Shown here in pieces: positions 50,570 to 59,811 of a stretch of DNA of 64,000 nucleotides. The stretch comes from Halorussus salinus (GTDB taxonomy: Archaea; Halobacteriota; Halobacteria; Halobacteriales; Haladaptataceae). Where the stretch lies: the NCBI RefSeq assembly GCF_004765815.2, contig NZ_ML974127.1, positions 317,300 through 381,299 of the forward strand, written 5' to 3'. Numbering within the stretch: position 1 is the first letter of the stretch; each line of letters starts with the position of its first letter. The notes under the pieces are model-generated. The model was not told the origin of the DNA, ran no database searches, and saw nothing but the letters and a program-made list of their open reading frames with translations. Made by a program: the position numbers and the translations under genes.

Positions 50570-52483
50570 CTACGCCCCGACGACCGTAATTGCCTGCTCG
50601 CGGTCGATAGCGCGCTCCAACTCCTCGGCGATGGCGCTCCCGCGCGAGACCTGAATGTCGCCGCCCCGACCGACCGTCGCGGTGAACAGGTACTCGCCGT
50701 CGGCCTGCACCTCGACCGTCTCGCCTGCGTGGCCATCGGTCGGCAGGACGATGTGCCGGGAGGTGATTTCGGGAGTCACGACCTCGCCGCGCGAGGCCCC
50801 GCCGCCTGCGCCCGCGCTCGCACCGCCAGCGCCGCCCGCGCCCGAGGAGGACTGCGGGTTCTCGTCGTGGGTCCGCACGTCGATGTCGATGCCCAGTCGG
50901 TTCTCGATGTCCTCGATGCGGCCGCCGCCCTTGCCGATGACGTAGGAGATGTCGTCCTCGGTGACGTAGACCGTGGCGCGGTTCTGGCCTTGGACCTCGA
51001 CCTCGACGGCACCGCGGGCGACCGACTGAATCTCCCGCTCTATCTCCTGCTTTGCGAGTTTCGAGACGCCGCTCTCCTCGCGCTCGCCCTCGTTGAGCGG
51101 CACGGTGACGACCTGCCGGTTGAAGGTGTAAATCTCGTACTCGGGGCGGCCGGTCTCGAAGTCCTGAATCATGATGACCGGGCGCGCGAGGTCCTCCTCC
51201 ATCAGGCCCTCGGGCACCTTCACCTGCGTGGTCACGTCGTAGACCTTCTCGACCTTCCCGGCCTCGATGTAGACGACGGTGTCCACGATTTGGGGAATCA
51301 TGCCGAGTTCGACCCGGCCGACGAGTCGCTGGAGCGCGTCGATGGCGCGCGTCGCGTGGACGACGCCGATCATCCCGACGCCCGCGAGTCGCATGTCGGC
51401 GAACACCTCGAAGTCGTCGGTCTTGCGCACCTCGTCGTAGATGGTGTAGTCGGGCCGGACCATCAGCAGGGAGTCGGCGGTCTTCTCCATCTCGCCGCTC
51501 AACTCGGTATACTGGGTGATTTCGGGACCGACCTGCAAGTCGCGGGGCTTCTCCATCGTCTTGACCGCGAAGTCGTTGTCCGCGAGGAACTCGCCGACCG
51601 CCTGCGCGAACGTGGACTTCCCGGCACCGGGCGACCCCGAGATGAGGACGCCGCGCTGGTGTTCCAGCAGTCGCTCCTTGAGTTCGTCGGCGAACTCGTA
51701 GTCCTCCATGTCGGTCTTGACGATGGGCCGAACCGCGGTTATCTCCCACGCGTCGGCGAACGGCGGTTCCGCGACCGCGATGCGGTAGTCGCGGAACTGG
51801 ACGATGGTCATCCCCTGCTCGGAGAGTTCGATAAAGCCCTCGTTACTTCGCTTGGCGGAGTCGATAATCTCGCTGGCGTACTCCTTGAGTTGCTCCTCGG
51901 TCGAGACCTCGTCGCGTATCTGCTGGTAGTGCATCTCGCCGATGTCGCCGCGCTTGGCCATCGGCGCGACCCCCGCCCGGAGGTGGAGGCTCATCGTCTG
52001 GTCGTCGAAGAACTCCTCGATGGCGAGGCGACCGATTTCGCCGTCGTCGGTCTTCGGCGCGATGTACTCCACGTCGAGGCCCTTCGCCTTCGCCACCTCG
52101 GCCTGCACGCTGTCGCTGGTGACGAACGTGGCGTCGTGGTCGGCGGCCAACTCCCGGATGTGGGCGTCGATTTCGCCCTCGTGAGCGCGGCCCGCGGCCT
52201 CGGGGTCCGGGCGCTCGCCGACGTACTCGAGTTCGATGTCGCCGTCGTCGGCGAGGTCCGCGAGGCGCTGAAGCTCCGAGAGGCCGTCCCACCCGCTCTC
52301 CTGTCCCCGGTTGGCCTGTCCTTCGAGTTCGGCGACGACCGCCTCCGGAATCAGCACCGTCGCGCCCGCGAACTCGCCATCGACGGCTTCACCGTCTTTC
52401 CGCTGCTTCTCCGAAGCAGCGCCCCCTACCCGCTCGGAAATCCGGCCGTCGATGACGACGCTCGTGTCCGGTAGAACGTTCAT
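50570..52483 (-). CDS. PINc/VapC-domain ATPase with KH-like C-terminus
   Basis: 637 residues. N-terminal PIN domain (LPDTSVVIDGRI with D6, IPEAVVAELEG, FVTSDSVQAEVAK), then a PilT/VirB11-type ATPase with P-loop SGSPGAGKST (about 280-288), followed by a KH-type domain (ISYVIGKGGGRIEDIENRLGIDIDV, about 510-535) and a Gly/Ser/Ala linker before the end. This order is the archaeal PINc-ATPase family, thought to be an RNA-processing nuclease. ATG 52483 is set by a TTATGA box 24-29 bases upstream. Confidence 0.93.
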   Translation of the reverse strand: MNVLPDTSVVIDGRISERVGGAASEKQRKDGEAVDGEFAGATVLIPEAVVAELEGQANRGQESGWDGLSELQRLADLADDGDIELEYVGERPDPEAAGRAHEGEIDAHIRELAADHDATFVTSDSVQAEVAKAKGLDVEYIAPKTDDGEIGRLAIEEFFDDQTMSLHLRAGVAPMAKRGDIGEMHYQQIRDEVSTEEQLKEYASEIIDSAKRSNEGFIELSEQGMTIVQFRDYRIAVAEPPFADAWEITAVRPIVKTDMEDYEFADELKERLLEHQRGVLISGSPGAGKSTFAQAVGEFLADNDFAVKTMEKPRDLQVGPEITQYTELSGEMEKTADSLLMVRPDYTIYDEVRKTDDFEVFADMRLAGVGMIGVVHATRAIDALQRLVGRVELGMIPQIVDTVVYIEAGKVEKVYDVTTQVKVPEGLMEEDLARPVIMIQDFETGRPEYEIYTFNRQVVTVPLNEGEREESGVSKLAKQEIEREIQSVARGAVEVEVQGQNRATVYVTEDDISYVIGKGGGRIEDIENRLGIDIDVRTHDENPQSSSGAGGAGGASAGAGGGASRGEVVTPEITSRHIVLPTDGHAGETVEVQADGEYLFTATVGRGGDIQVSRGSAIAEELERAIDREQAITVVGA

Positions 52484-52589
52484 GCACCACTCTTGGGACG
52501 GCGCGCTCATAAGACGTATGCTTCGACAACCGGATAGCGCGGGCCGCTGCGCGCCCAGTCGCGTCCGCGAGGCAACAAGCTTCAATCGC

Positions 52590-53192
52590 GTGGACGCCCT
52601 TCGTTCGTCCGTGTTCGATACGCTGTCCGAGGAGCGCGCCCGCCAGTTCAGTTGGCTCTTCGTCGGCCTCCTCGCCGTGGCGATAGTCGAGAGCGTCCTG
52701 ACCGACGACCTCGTGTGGGCGGTACTCCTCGGCGTGGCGCTCGTCGTGGTAGTCCTCCCGCCGGTCGCGTCCCGAGACGCGGGCGTCGTCCTCCCGCCTT
52801 CCGTGACCGGACTGGCAGCCCTGCCCGCGGTGACGCGGGCGTTCGACCTCCCGTGGCTAACCGACTTCGCGGTCTACGGCGGGGTCGCGGCGGTGGCGCT
52901 CGCGGTCGTGGTCGAGTTGGCGCTGTTCACCGAGACGGAGATGGCTTCGTGGTTCGCGGACCTGACGGTCGTGCTGACGACGATGGCGGCCATCGGTCTC
53001 TGGGCGGTCCTCCAGTTCGCGTCCGACCAGTGGCTCGGCACCGAGTTGCTCACCACGACCGACGCGGTGATGCGGGAGTTCATCCGCGCGACCGTCGCCG
53101 GGGTCCTCGCGGCGGGCGTCTTCGAGGTCCACTTCGAGGTGGTCGAACCGAGCGACGAGCGCGCCTCAGACCTCCCGGAGGGTGGCGGATGA
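52590..53192 (+). CDS. Hypothetical membrane protein, first of a coupled pair
   Basis: 200 residues from GTG 52590. About six hydrophobic segments (FSWLFVGLLAVAIVESVL, VWAVLLGVALVVVVLPPVA, FAVYGGVAAVALAVVVELALF, LTVVLTTMAAIGLWAVLQFA). The stop overlaps the next start in ATGA. No family is recognised, but the layout mirrors the downstream YjdF-like protein. ATG 52518 is a possible earlier start. Confidence 0.75.
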   Translation: MDALRSSVFDTLSEERARQFSWLFVGLLAVAIVESVLTDDLVWAVLLGVALVVVVLPPVASRDAGVVLPPSVTGLAALPAVTRAFDLPWLTDFAVYGGVAAVALAVVVELALFTETEMASWFADLTVVLTTMAAIGLWAVLQFASDQWLGTELLTTTDAVMREFIRATVAGVLAAGVFEVHFEVVEPSDERASDLPEGGG

Positions 53193-53866
53193 CCGACGTG
53201 CTGGACGACGAGAGCCTCGACGACGCGGGCGACGCCGACGACGCGGGCGACGACCTGCTGTCCGAGGAGCGCGAACGCTGGCTGGTCCGCCTGCTCCAAC
53301 TCGGACTGGTCGGTATCGTCGGGTACGGTCTCTACCGAGGAGAGACCGGCGTCGCAGTCAACGGGGCGCTCGCGCTCGGGGTCACGTTCGTCCCGGCGCT
53401 CCTCCGGCGGGACGCTGGCATCTCGCTCGACGCTGGCTACGTCCTCTGGATTTCGACGGCGGTGTTCGTCCACGCGGTCGGGATACTGGGTCCCTACCAG
53501 CAGTTGCCGTGGTACGATTCGGTGGCCCACGCCCTCTCGGCGTCGGTCGTCGCGGGCGCTGGCTACGTGACGGTCGTGACTATCGACGAGGAGTCCGCCG
53601 AGACCGAACTCCCGAGCGAACTCCAGTTCGCGTTTCTCCTCGTGTTCGTCATGGCGTTCGGCGTCCTCTGGGAGATCATGGAGTTCGGGACCGAACAGGT
53701 CGCCTCGATGCTCGGCGGGAGGGCTCTGCTGGTCCAGTACGGGCTGGACGACGTGATAAACGACCTCGTGTTCAATCAGGTCGGGGCGCTCGTCGTCGCC
53801 GCGTTCGACGTGGCCCGACCGGACAGCGCCGCGGACGAGGCCGCCGAGGCGGTGGACGAGCGATAG
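53189..53866 (+). CDS. YjdF/DUF2238-like membrane protein
   Basis: 225 residues. An Asp-rich cytoplasmic start, then five to six membrane segments. WYDSVAHALSASVVAGAGYV and FGVLWEIMEFGTEQVA ... GLDDVINDLVFNQVGAL hold the conserved D-x-x-x-H and E-x-x-E ... D-x-x-x-D residues of the DUF2238/YjdF family. Function unknown. Translationally coupled to the preceding gene by ATGA. Confidence 0.82.
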   Translation: MTDVLDDESLDDAGDADDAGDDLLSEERERWLVRLLQLGLVGIVGYGLYRGETGVAVNGALALGVTFVPALLRRDAGISLDAGYVLWISTAVFVHAVGILGPYQQLPWYDSVAHALSASVVAGAGYVTVVTIDEESAETELPSELQFAFLLVFVMAFGVLWEIMEFGTEQVASMLGGRALLVQYGLDDVINDLVFNQVGALVVAAFDVARPDSAADEAAEAVDER

Positions 53867-53931
53867 CAGGGCGGTCCGAAACGACCGGAACGGACGACCG
53901 ACTTATCCGCCCGAGTCACGTACCGCGGGTC

Positions 53932-54306
53932 ATGCGTCACGAACACCTCGTGGTCACGGTCGAAGCCGACACGAAGGCGCGCATCGACGACCACCTCGAC
54001 GGCGGCGAGTCGCTGGAAGCGTGGGTCGCCGACGCCATCGAGCGAAAACTGGCCGACGAGGAGGACGCCGACGACGCGGCGGCCCGATTCGGCGACGCCG
54101 CCGCCAGCGCCGACGAGTCCGACGCCGACCGTGGCAAGCGAGACCCGCACGCGTTCGACCGCGGCGAGACCGACCCTTCGGACTCCGACCCGCCAGATTT
54201 CGTCCCGCGCGACGACTCCGGAGCGGACCCCGAGGACGACGACTACGACGGCGGTCCCGACGACTACGGCGAGGGCTTCGAGTACGTGGACGACTGTAGC
54301 ATCTGA
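53932..54306 (+). CDS. Ribbon-helix-helix-like acidic protein
   Basis: 124 residues. HLVVTVEADTKARIDDHLDGG ... LEAWVADAIERKLADE looks like a strand-helix-helix DNA-binding unit. The rest is a very acidic disordered tail ending YVDDCSI. A CTTATCC box 29 bases upstream sets ATG 53932 as a leaderless start. It may be a small DNA-binding protein. Confidence 0.75.
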   Translation: MRHEHLVVTVEADTKARIDDHLDGGESLEAWVADAIERKLADEEDADDAAARFGDAAASADESDADRGKRDPHAFDRGETDPSDSDPPDFVPRDDSGADPEDDDYDGGPDDYGEGFEYVDDCSI

Positions 54307-54351
54307 CGAGCCTTCGCCAACGCTACGCTCGGACGTGCAACCCGCGATTCT

Positions 54352-55554
54352 CTACTCCGACCACGTCACGTTCCGGGTCATGACGAACACCAACAGGGCC
54401 ATCAGCAGTTGGCCGAACAGCGCCTCGGCGGCCGCGATGGCCTGCGCGCCGATGAGGACTGGTTGCATGTCGCCGTAGCCCAGCGTGGCGAAGGTGACGA
54501 CGCTGAAATAGAGGCTGTGGAGGAACACGACGAAGTTGTAGTACAGCCCCATGCCGGGGTCGAAGAAGTACTTCACTGGCGTCCCGCTCGGCGTCCCGGC
54601 GTGGACCTCGCCTAACAGCGGGAACAGGACCGCACAGACGACGATGACGGCCGCGGCGGTGGCGATGACCCGCCACGGGTTCGACCCGTAGCCGGTCGTC
54701 CACCGCCACGCCTCCTTGGCCAGCGCGCGCGGGTACGAGCCGTACTCCCACGCCTCCCGCCTGCGAACGTCCTTCTGCTGGAGGTAGTAGTTCCGCGAGG
54801 CCGCGGTCAGGCCGTTCTCCTCGGTGAGTTGCTGGAGTTCCTTGTAGGTCCAGTGGGCCGCCTCGTAGCGGTCCATCCGGTCGTCGTTACTCTCCAACTC
54901 GCGCTGGACGCGGAGCGAGGTGAACTCGTCGTTCTCGGCGTCCAGCAGTTCCTCCTCGTAGACGACGTTGTTCCCGAAGTTGGTGGACTCGGCGATGCGC
55001 GCGTTGTCGAAGACGGCGTAGTGGAGGCGCGCGCCACAGAGGTCCGCTCCTCGGAGGTCGGTGCGGTGGAACTCGGTGTGTTCGAGGTTCGACCCGCGGA
55101 GGTTCACCGACTGGGCGTCCACGCCCTCGAAGTGGGAGTACCGGAGGTCCGCGCCGCTCACGTCGGCGTCTTCGAGGTTGCAGTTGACGAATCGCGCGTC
55201 GGTGACGGTCCGGCCCGCGAGCCAGTCGCTCCCTGACAACTCCACGTCCCGGAATATCGCGCCGTCGAGGCGGTCGCCGACGGTCGGCGCGGCGCTCTCC
55301 AGTTCCCGCGAGGGCTTCTGGGCCACGTCGGCGTGCCAGATGCACCGGTCGGTGTCGCCCCACGTCGGCCGCCAACAACAGACCCCGCCGAGGCCCGTCA
55401 CCGCGCTGGCCTCGTGGGTGTACCCGCATCGCCCCTCCACGGTCGTCGGGCGCTCCGTGGAGACGCCCTCCGCCTGCTCGTCGGTGACCTTCACCGCGCG
55501 CTCCTCGGCGTTCGTCCCCGAGTCCCCACTGGTAGACTGCATCTCCCCAGACAT
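54352..55554 (-). CDS. Pentapeptide-repeat protein fused to a potassium-channel-like pore
   Basis: 400 residues. The N-terminal 45-90 region has a Cys/His cluster (RCGYTHEAS ... GVCCWRPTW ... RCIWHAD), which may bind zinc. About ten pentapeptide repeats follow (DGAIFRDVELSGSDWLAGR ... ADLRGADLCGARLHYAVF), then a helical linker, and a two-helix pore with the selectivity filter TLGYGD near residues 354-360. Known relatives pair a sensor with a two-membrane-segment potassium channel; the gating signal is unknown. ATG 55554 was used; 55542 is possible. Confidence 0.9.
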   Translation of the reverse strand: MSGEMQSTSGDSGTNAEERAVKVTDEQAEGVSTERPTTVEGRCGYTHEASAVTGLGGVCCWRPTWGDTDRCIWHADVAQKPSRELESAAPTVGDRLDGAIFRDVELSGSDWLAGRTVTDARFVNCNLEDADVSGADLRYSHFEGVDAQSVNLRGSNLEHTEFHRTDLRGADLCGARLHYAVFDNARIAESTNFGNNVVYEEELLDAENDEFTSLRVQRELESNDDRMDRYEAAHWTYKELQQLTEENGLTAASRNYYLQQKDVRRREAWEYGSYPRALAKEAWRWTTGYGSNPWRVIATAAAVIVVCAVLFPLLGEVHAGTPSGTPVKYFFDPGMGLYYNFVVFLHSLYFSVVTFATLGYGDMQPVLIGAQAIAAAEALFGQLLMALLVFVMTRNVTWSE

Positions 55555-55694
55555 GGGCCACGTAGTTCGCGCTCGCCCTTTCACTTTGTGCCCGACCCGT
55601 CAGGGAGGCGACGACGCGCTGACCGGTCTCCCGGCCGATTTCGAGAACCGAGGAGGCCGTCACCTCTTTTCGCGTGGCGCGCGTCGAACCGAGC

Positions 55695-55958
55695 ATGGTC
55701 GAACTCGGCGCGATTCACGAGGAGATTCGGCGCGTTCGGGAGGACACCGACGCCGACCGCGACGTGCGACTGAGCCTCGACTCCATCGAGGAGGCGCTCG
55801 CGGGGATGGAGTCGGGCGAGAACGCCGCCCAACCCGACCGCATCAAGGAGCTTCGCGCGGAGATAGACCGCCTGAGCGACGACGCAGACGGCGAGACGGC
55901 CGCCGAACTCGACCGGTTGCAGGAGCAACTCCGGGAGTACGAGCGCGAGCAACTGTAG
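55695..55958 (+). CDS. Small coiled-coil acidic protein
   Basis: 87 residues. Long charged helices with heptads (IHEEIRRVREDTDADRDV ... ELRAEIDRLSDDADGE ... LDRLQEQLREYEREQ), so a coiled-coil dimer is likely. The start is ATG 55695 (MVELGAIHEE). Function and family unknown. The gap 55959-56215 after it shows no gene. Confidence 0.8.
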   Translation: MVELGAIHEEIRRVREDTDADRDVRLSLDSIEEALAGMESGENAAQPDRIKELRAEIDRLSDDADGETAAELDRLQEQLREYEREQL

Positions 55959-56215
55959 CCGTCTTAACCCGATTCTTATTTCTCAAAAATAGCCAACGGT
56001 TGCTCAAGTAACGACGTATCCGTGTTTCTCGAACGACGAGGAGCCGTCGGATTTCCCGTCGATGCGGAGGACCCCGCGCGGCAGTCTCTCGCGGCCGCCG
56101 ACCGCGCGGGAGTCTCCCGCGACGCCGACGGTTCCATGGCAGTCCGAGCGAACCGCCGCGCCGGTCCGCTTCCGCGACCCACGAGTTCAAGCGTCTCGCG
56201 GTCCACACCTCGGCT

Positions 56216-57307
56216 ATGAGCGATATCACCGAACTGACCCGCCAACTCGTCTCGATTCCCTCCCACGACGACGAGGCCGCGGCGGGCGACTGCATCGAGA
56301 ACTGGCTCCGCGAGGAGACCGACGCCGAGGTAACGCGCGACGAGACCGGGAACGTCCTCGCCACCCGCGGTTCGGGGGCCTCCTCGGTCGCGCTCGTGGG
56401 CCACCACGACGTGGTGCCGCCAGCCGACTCCCAGACCACCGACGACGGCGAGTACGTCGTCGAGGAGCGCGACGGCCGCCTCTACGGCCGGGGCACCGCC
56501 GACATGAAGGGCGCGGTCGCGGCCGCGATGCTCGCGTTCCGGGACGCGACGCTCGCCGGTTCGGGTCCGGAACTCGTCTTCGCCAGTTTCGTCGGCGAGG
56601 AGCAGGGCGGCGTCGGCGCGCGGGCCGCCATCGAGGAGGGCTTCGCCCCCGACTACGCGGTCGTCGGCGAGGGTTCGACGGGGTACTCCGCTCCCGGCGT
56701 GACCGACGTGGCGGTCGCGCACAAGGGTCGCCGGGGAAGCACCGTCACCGCCCGCGGCGCGGCCGCCCACGCCAGCGAACCGGAGTCCGGCGAGAACGCG
56801 GTCTACCGGGCCTGCGACGCGGTGGACGTGATTCGGGACCTCGACTTTCCGGCGGTCGAGGTGTTGGGCGAGGAGGTCCGGGGGAGCGTCGCCGTCACCG
56901 GAATCGACGGCGGGAGCGCGTGGAACGTGATTCCGGAGGGGTGCGAAGTCACGGTGGACGAGCGGACGGTCCCCGGCGAGCGCGCCCCCTTGGAACGCGT
57001 CGAAGAGGTCGAGGGCGTCGAGTGGACCGTGGACCAAGACCTCCCGCCGATGCGCTGTGACGACGAGGAGTTCGCCGAGACGGTCCTCGACGCGGCGCGG
57101 GACGCGCAAGCGGGAGCCGAACACGCGCCCCAACTCGTCTCGAAGCCCCACGCGACGGACGCCGGGTGGCTCGCGGAGGCCGGGACGACCTGCGTGGTCT
57201 GTGGCGCGGCCGAACCCGGCGAGGCCCACACGAAAGACGAGAGCGCGAGTATCGAGGTGCTGGACCGGTGTTACGAGATTTATCGGGGCGTCGCTGAAGG
57301 GTTCTAA
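56216..57307 (+). CDS. M20 family metallopeptidase (ArgE/DapE-like)
   Basis: 363 residues. Metal ligands in ALVGHHDVVPP, GRGTADMKGAVA (bridging Asp), SFVGEEQGG (catalytic and ligand Glu) and a later DERTVPGE match the M20 dimer fold; HTKDES near the end supplies the last His. Reaction: hydrolysis of N-acyl amino acids or small dipeptides; candidates include acetylornithine, acetyllysine or succinyl-diaminopimelate, none provable here. Downstream lies the candidate RNA copy 2. Confidence 0.9.
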   Translation: MSDITELTRQLVSIPSHDDEAAAGDCIENWLREETDAEVTRDETGNVLATRGSGASSVALVGHHDVVPPADSQTTDDGEYVVEERDGRLYGRGTADMKGAVAAAMLAFRDATLAGSGPELVFASFVGEEQGGVGARAAIEEGFAPDYAVVGEGSTGYSAPGVTDVAVAHKGRRGSTVTARGAAAHASEPESGENAVYRACDAVDVIRDLDFPAVEVLGEEVRGSVAVTGIDGGSAWNVIPEGCEVTVDERTVPGERAPLERVEEVEGVEWTVDQDLPPMRCDDEEFAETVLDAARDAQAGAEHAPQLVSKPHATDAGWLAEAGTTCVVCGAAEPGEAHTKDESASIEVLDRCYEIYRGVAEGF

Positions 57308-57377
57308 TTGCTGTTTCTCGTTCGTGATGATTTCCCGGTTCCCCGCAGGTGACCGCAAAGAAGGGGGAGAAGAACGC

Positions 57378-57497
57378 CTCGAAAGCCCCCGGTCGCTGGC
57401 GGTCGCTCTGCGGGATATTCGCGGCTCTCAGCACCGCCCGCCGCGAATAGTGGCCCGCAGAGACGACTAAACTGTACGCCAGCGACCGGCCCCTTTA
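57378..57497 (-). ncRNA. Candidate structured RNA or inverted-repeat element, copy 2
   Basis: Counterpart of 11068-11189 on the minus strand, inside the gene-free stretch 57308-57661. The outer stem 57389-57401 pairs with 57477-57489 (13 bp). Against copy 1 three of the thirteen pairs differ on both sides and remain paired. The core blocks 57445-57467 and 57400-57420 are identical to copy 1, the apical loop differs, and AAAGGGGCC and GGGGGCTTTCGAG flank it as in copy 1. The rest of the gap holds a degenerate repeat (57514-57598) and the promoter of the M32 gene. Confidence 0.6.
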
Positions 57498-57513
57498 CCC
57501 CGCCCACGGTGGT

Positions 57514-57598
57514 TCGTCTCGTCGGGCGTTCGTCGGTGGTCTGCGTTGTCGGGCGTTCGCGGTAGTCCGTGTCGTCGGGCGTCTGCTGGTGGTGATTG
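57514..57598. repeat. Degenerate TCGTCGGGCGTTCG tandem repeat
   Basis: Three successive units of 25-30 bases with the core GTCGGGCGT lie between the RNA candidate and the M32 carboxypeptidase gene. Confidence 0.4.
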
Positions 57599-57661
57599 TA
57601 GAGTCTATCTTTCGATTCGAAACCCGGCTTTTGATAATGTGTGACACCCTACGACCGGCCG

Positions 57662-59191
57662 ATGTCAAGCGAAGCCGCCGACGAGGCGTCCGACACGTAC
57701 TCGGAGTTCCTTCAGCAGGTGCAGCGTCTGACGAATCTCCAGCAGGCCGGGCGGATACTCGGGTGGGACCAAGAGGTCATGATGCCCGAGGGCGGCACGC
57801 CCGCCCGGTCGAAACAGCGCTCGGCGCTCTCGACCGTGACCCACGAACTGCTCACGTCCGACGAGATGGCCCGGCAGTTGGACGACCTCGAAGCCGGTGA
57901 GCTGTCCGACGAGGAGGCCGCGGTCGTCCGCGAGGTCCGGCGCGAGCGCGACCGGGCCGCCAGCGTGCCCCAAGACCTCGTCGAGGAGATTTCGGAGGTC
58001 TCGTCGGAGGCGATGCCGGTCTGGCAGGAGGCCAAAGAGGAAGACGACTTCTCGAAGTTCGCGCCGACGCTCGAAAAGCTGGTCGAACTCAAGCGCGAGT
58101 ACGCCGAACACATCGACCCCGACCGCGACCCCTACGAGGTCCTGTTCGAGGAGTACGAGCCGTACCTCGGCGTGGACACCGCCGAGCGCGTCCTCGACCG
58201 ACTCCGCGACGAGCTAGTCCCGCTGGTCGAGGCGGTCCGGGAGTCGGACGCCGACCTCGCGACCGACACCTTCGACGGGGAGTTCGACACCGACACGCAG
58301 GAAGACCTCGCGCGCGACGTGCTGGACACGCTGGGCTACGATTGGGACCACGGCCGTCTGGACACCGCGCCCCACCCCTTCTCGTCGGGCAACCAGTTCG
58401 ACGCCCGCGTCACGACGCGCTTCTCGCCCGACGAACCCCTCGGCGCGCTGATGGCGACGGTCCACGAGTTCGGTCACGCGACCTACACCCTCGGCCTGCC
58501 CCGCGAGGAGTACGGCACGCCGCTGGGCGAGTCCCGCGACATGACCGTCCACGAGTCCCAGTCGCGCCTCTGGGAGAACCACGTCGGGCGCTCGCGGGCG
58601 TTCTGGGAGCGGTTCCTGCCGAAAGTCAAGGACCGATTCCCCGAGAAGCTGGCCGACGCCAGCGTGGACGACGTGTACGAGGCGGCCAACGAGGTCTACG
58701 AGGACAACCTCATCCGGGTCGAGGCGGACGAACTCACCTACCACATGCACATCATCGTCCGCTTCGAAATCGAGCGCGACCTGATTCGGGGCGACCTCGA
58801 CGTGGAGGACGTGCCCGAGGTCTGGAACGACAAGTACGAGGAGTACCTCGGCGTCCGTCCCGACTCCGACGCCGAGGGCTGTCTGCAGGACATCCACTGG
58901 AGCCACGGCGACTTCGGCTACTTCCCGACCTACTCGCTCGGGAGCGTGCTGGCGTCCCAACTGTACGCTAGCGCCGACGACGAAATCGAGAATCTGGACG
59001 AGAAAATCGCGGAGGGCGACTTCGAGGACCTCCACGACTGGCTGACCGAGAACGTCCACCAGCACGGCTCGCGGTACACCACCGACGAACTGATTCGGCA
59101 GGCCACGGGAGAAGAGTACACCGCCGACTACTTCCTCGACTACGTGAAGTCGAAGTACGGCGAACTGTACGAACTGGACGACTACCAGTAG
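57662..59191 (+). CDS. M32 family metallocarboxypeptidase (Taq-type), paralogue 1
   Basis: 509 residues, full length. The zinc site HEFGH (H268, E269, H272) and the M32 hallmarks HESQSRLWENHVGR and DELTYHMHIIVRFE are intact, as is the N-terminal GWDQEVMMPEGG. It removes C-terminal residues from peptides in the cytoplasm using a divalent metal. A TTTTGATA box (57629-57636) lies about 30 bases upstream. Its paralogue lies at 61208. Start ATG 57662. Confidence 0.97.
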   Translation: MSSEAADEASDTYSEFLQQVQRLTNLQQAGRILGWDQEVMMPEGGTPARSKQRSALSTVTHELLTSDEMARQLDDLEAGELSDEEAAVVREVRRERDRAASVPQDLVEEISEVSSEAMPVWQEAKEEDDFSKFAPTLEKLVELKREYAEHIDPDRDPYEVLFEEYEPYLGVDTAERVLDRLRDELVPLVEAVRESDADLATDTFDGEFDTDTQEDLARDVLDTLGYDWDHGRLDTAPHPFSSGNQFDARVTTRFSPDEPLGALMATVHEFGHATYTLGLPREEYGTPLGESRDMTVHESQSRLWENHVGRSRAFWERFLPKVKDRFPEKLADASVDDVYEAANEVYEDNLIRVEADELTYHMHIIVRFEIERDLIRGDLDVEDVPEVWNDKYEEYLGVRPDSDAEGCLQDIHWSHGDFGYFPTYSLGSVLASQLYASADDEIENLDEKIAEGDFEDLHDWLTENVHQHGSRYTTDELIRQATGEEYTADYFLDYVKSKYGELYELDDYQ

Positions 59192-59196
59192 CCGGT

Positions 59197-59778
59197 TCAG
59201 TTCCCATCTAACGCGGCTCTCACTTCTTCCACCGCCGCGCGCTCCGAGACCCGAAACAGGAACTCGCCGCTCCACTCGCCGGACTCGATTTCGCTCGCCA
59301 GCCCCGGCCCGAGGGTCGCCTCCGTGAGCATCTCGCCCTCGAAGTACGTCCGGATGACGTGGGCAGTAGGAGTCTCGAACGCGCCGACCGATTCGAGGCC
59401 GTCGGCGAACGCCGCGGTCCCCTCGTCGGTCAGTTCGACGGCCAACTGGTAGCCGCCGCCTCTGGCCTGTTCGACCTCGCCCACGGAGGCCACGTCCGCG
59501 CCCGTGACGAGTTCCGTCTCGTCGTCGCCCTCCTCGCTCTTGCCGTTCTCCTCGCTCTCGCCGTCCGCGACCGCGATTCGGAACTCCTCGGGCGACGCCG
59601 CGCTCGTTTTCGTCTCGGTTCCCGTGTCGGTGGTCTCAGAATCCGCGGTGGACTCGTCGTCCGTCGTCGCCTCGCCACCGGCGTCTCCGGCCGAGACCGC
59701 TCGCCGAATCTGCGCGCATCCGGAACTCCCGACCAGCGCGAGACACCCCGCCGCGAGGACCTGTCTTCGAGAGGGCAT
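59197..59778 (-). CDS. TAT lipoprotein with SecD P1-like domain
   Basis: 193 residues. Twin-arginine signal with lipobox (SRRQVLAAGCLALVGSSGC), a Ser/Thr/Asp-rich linker, then a domain (VTGADVASVGEVEQ ... YQLAVELTDEGTAAFADGL ... FEGEMLTEATLGPGLAS) resembling the periplasmic P1 region of SecD. It would sit on the outer membrane face. The role is unknown; convergent with the M32 gene, five bases away. Confidence 0.82.
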   Translation of the reverse strand: MPSRRQVLAAGCLALVGSSGCAQIRRAVSAGDAGGEATTDDESTADSETTDTGTETKTSAASPEEFRIAVADGESEENGKSEEGDDETELVTGADVASVGEVEQARGGGYQLAVELTDEGTAAFADGLESVGAFETPTAHVIRTYFEGEMLTEATLGPGLASEIESGEWSGEFLFRVSERAAVEEVRAALDGN

Positions 59779-59811
59779 ACGAATTTGTTGGATAAATTCC
59801 ACTAAAAGCGT

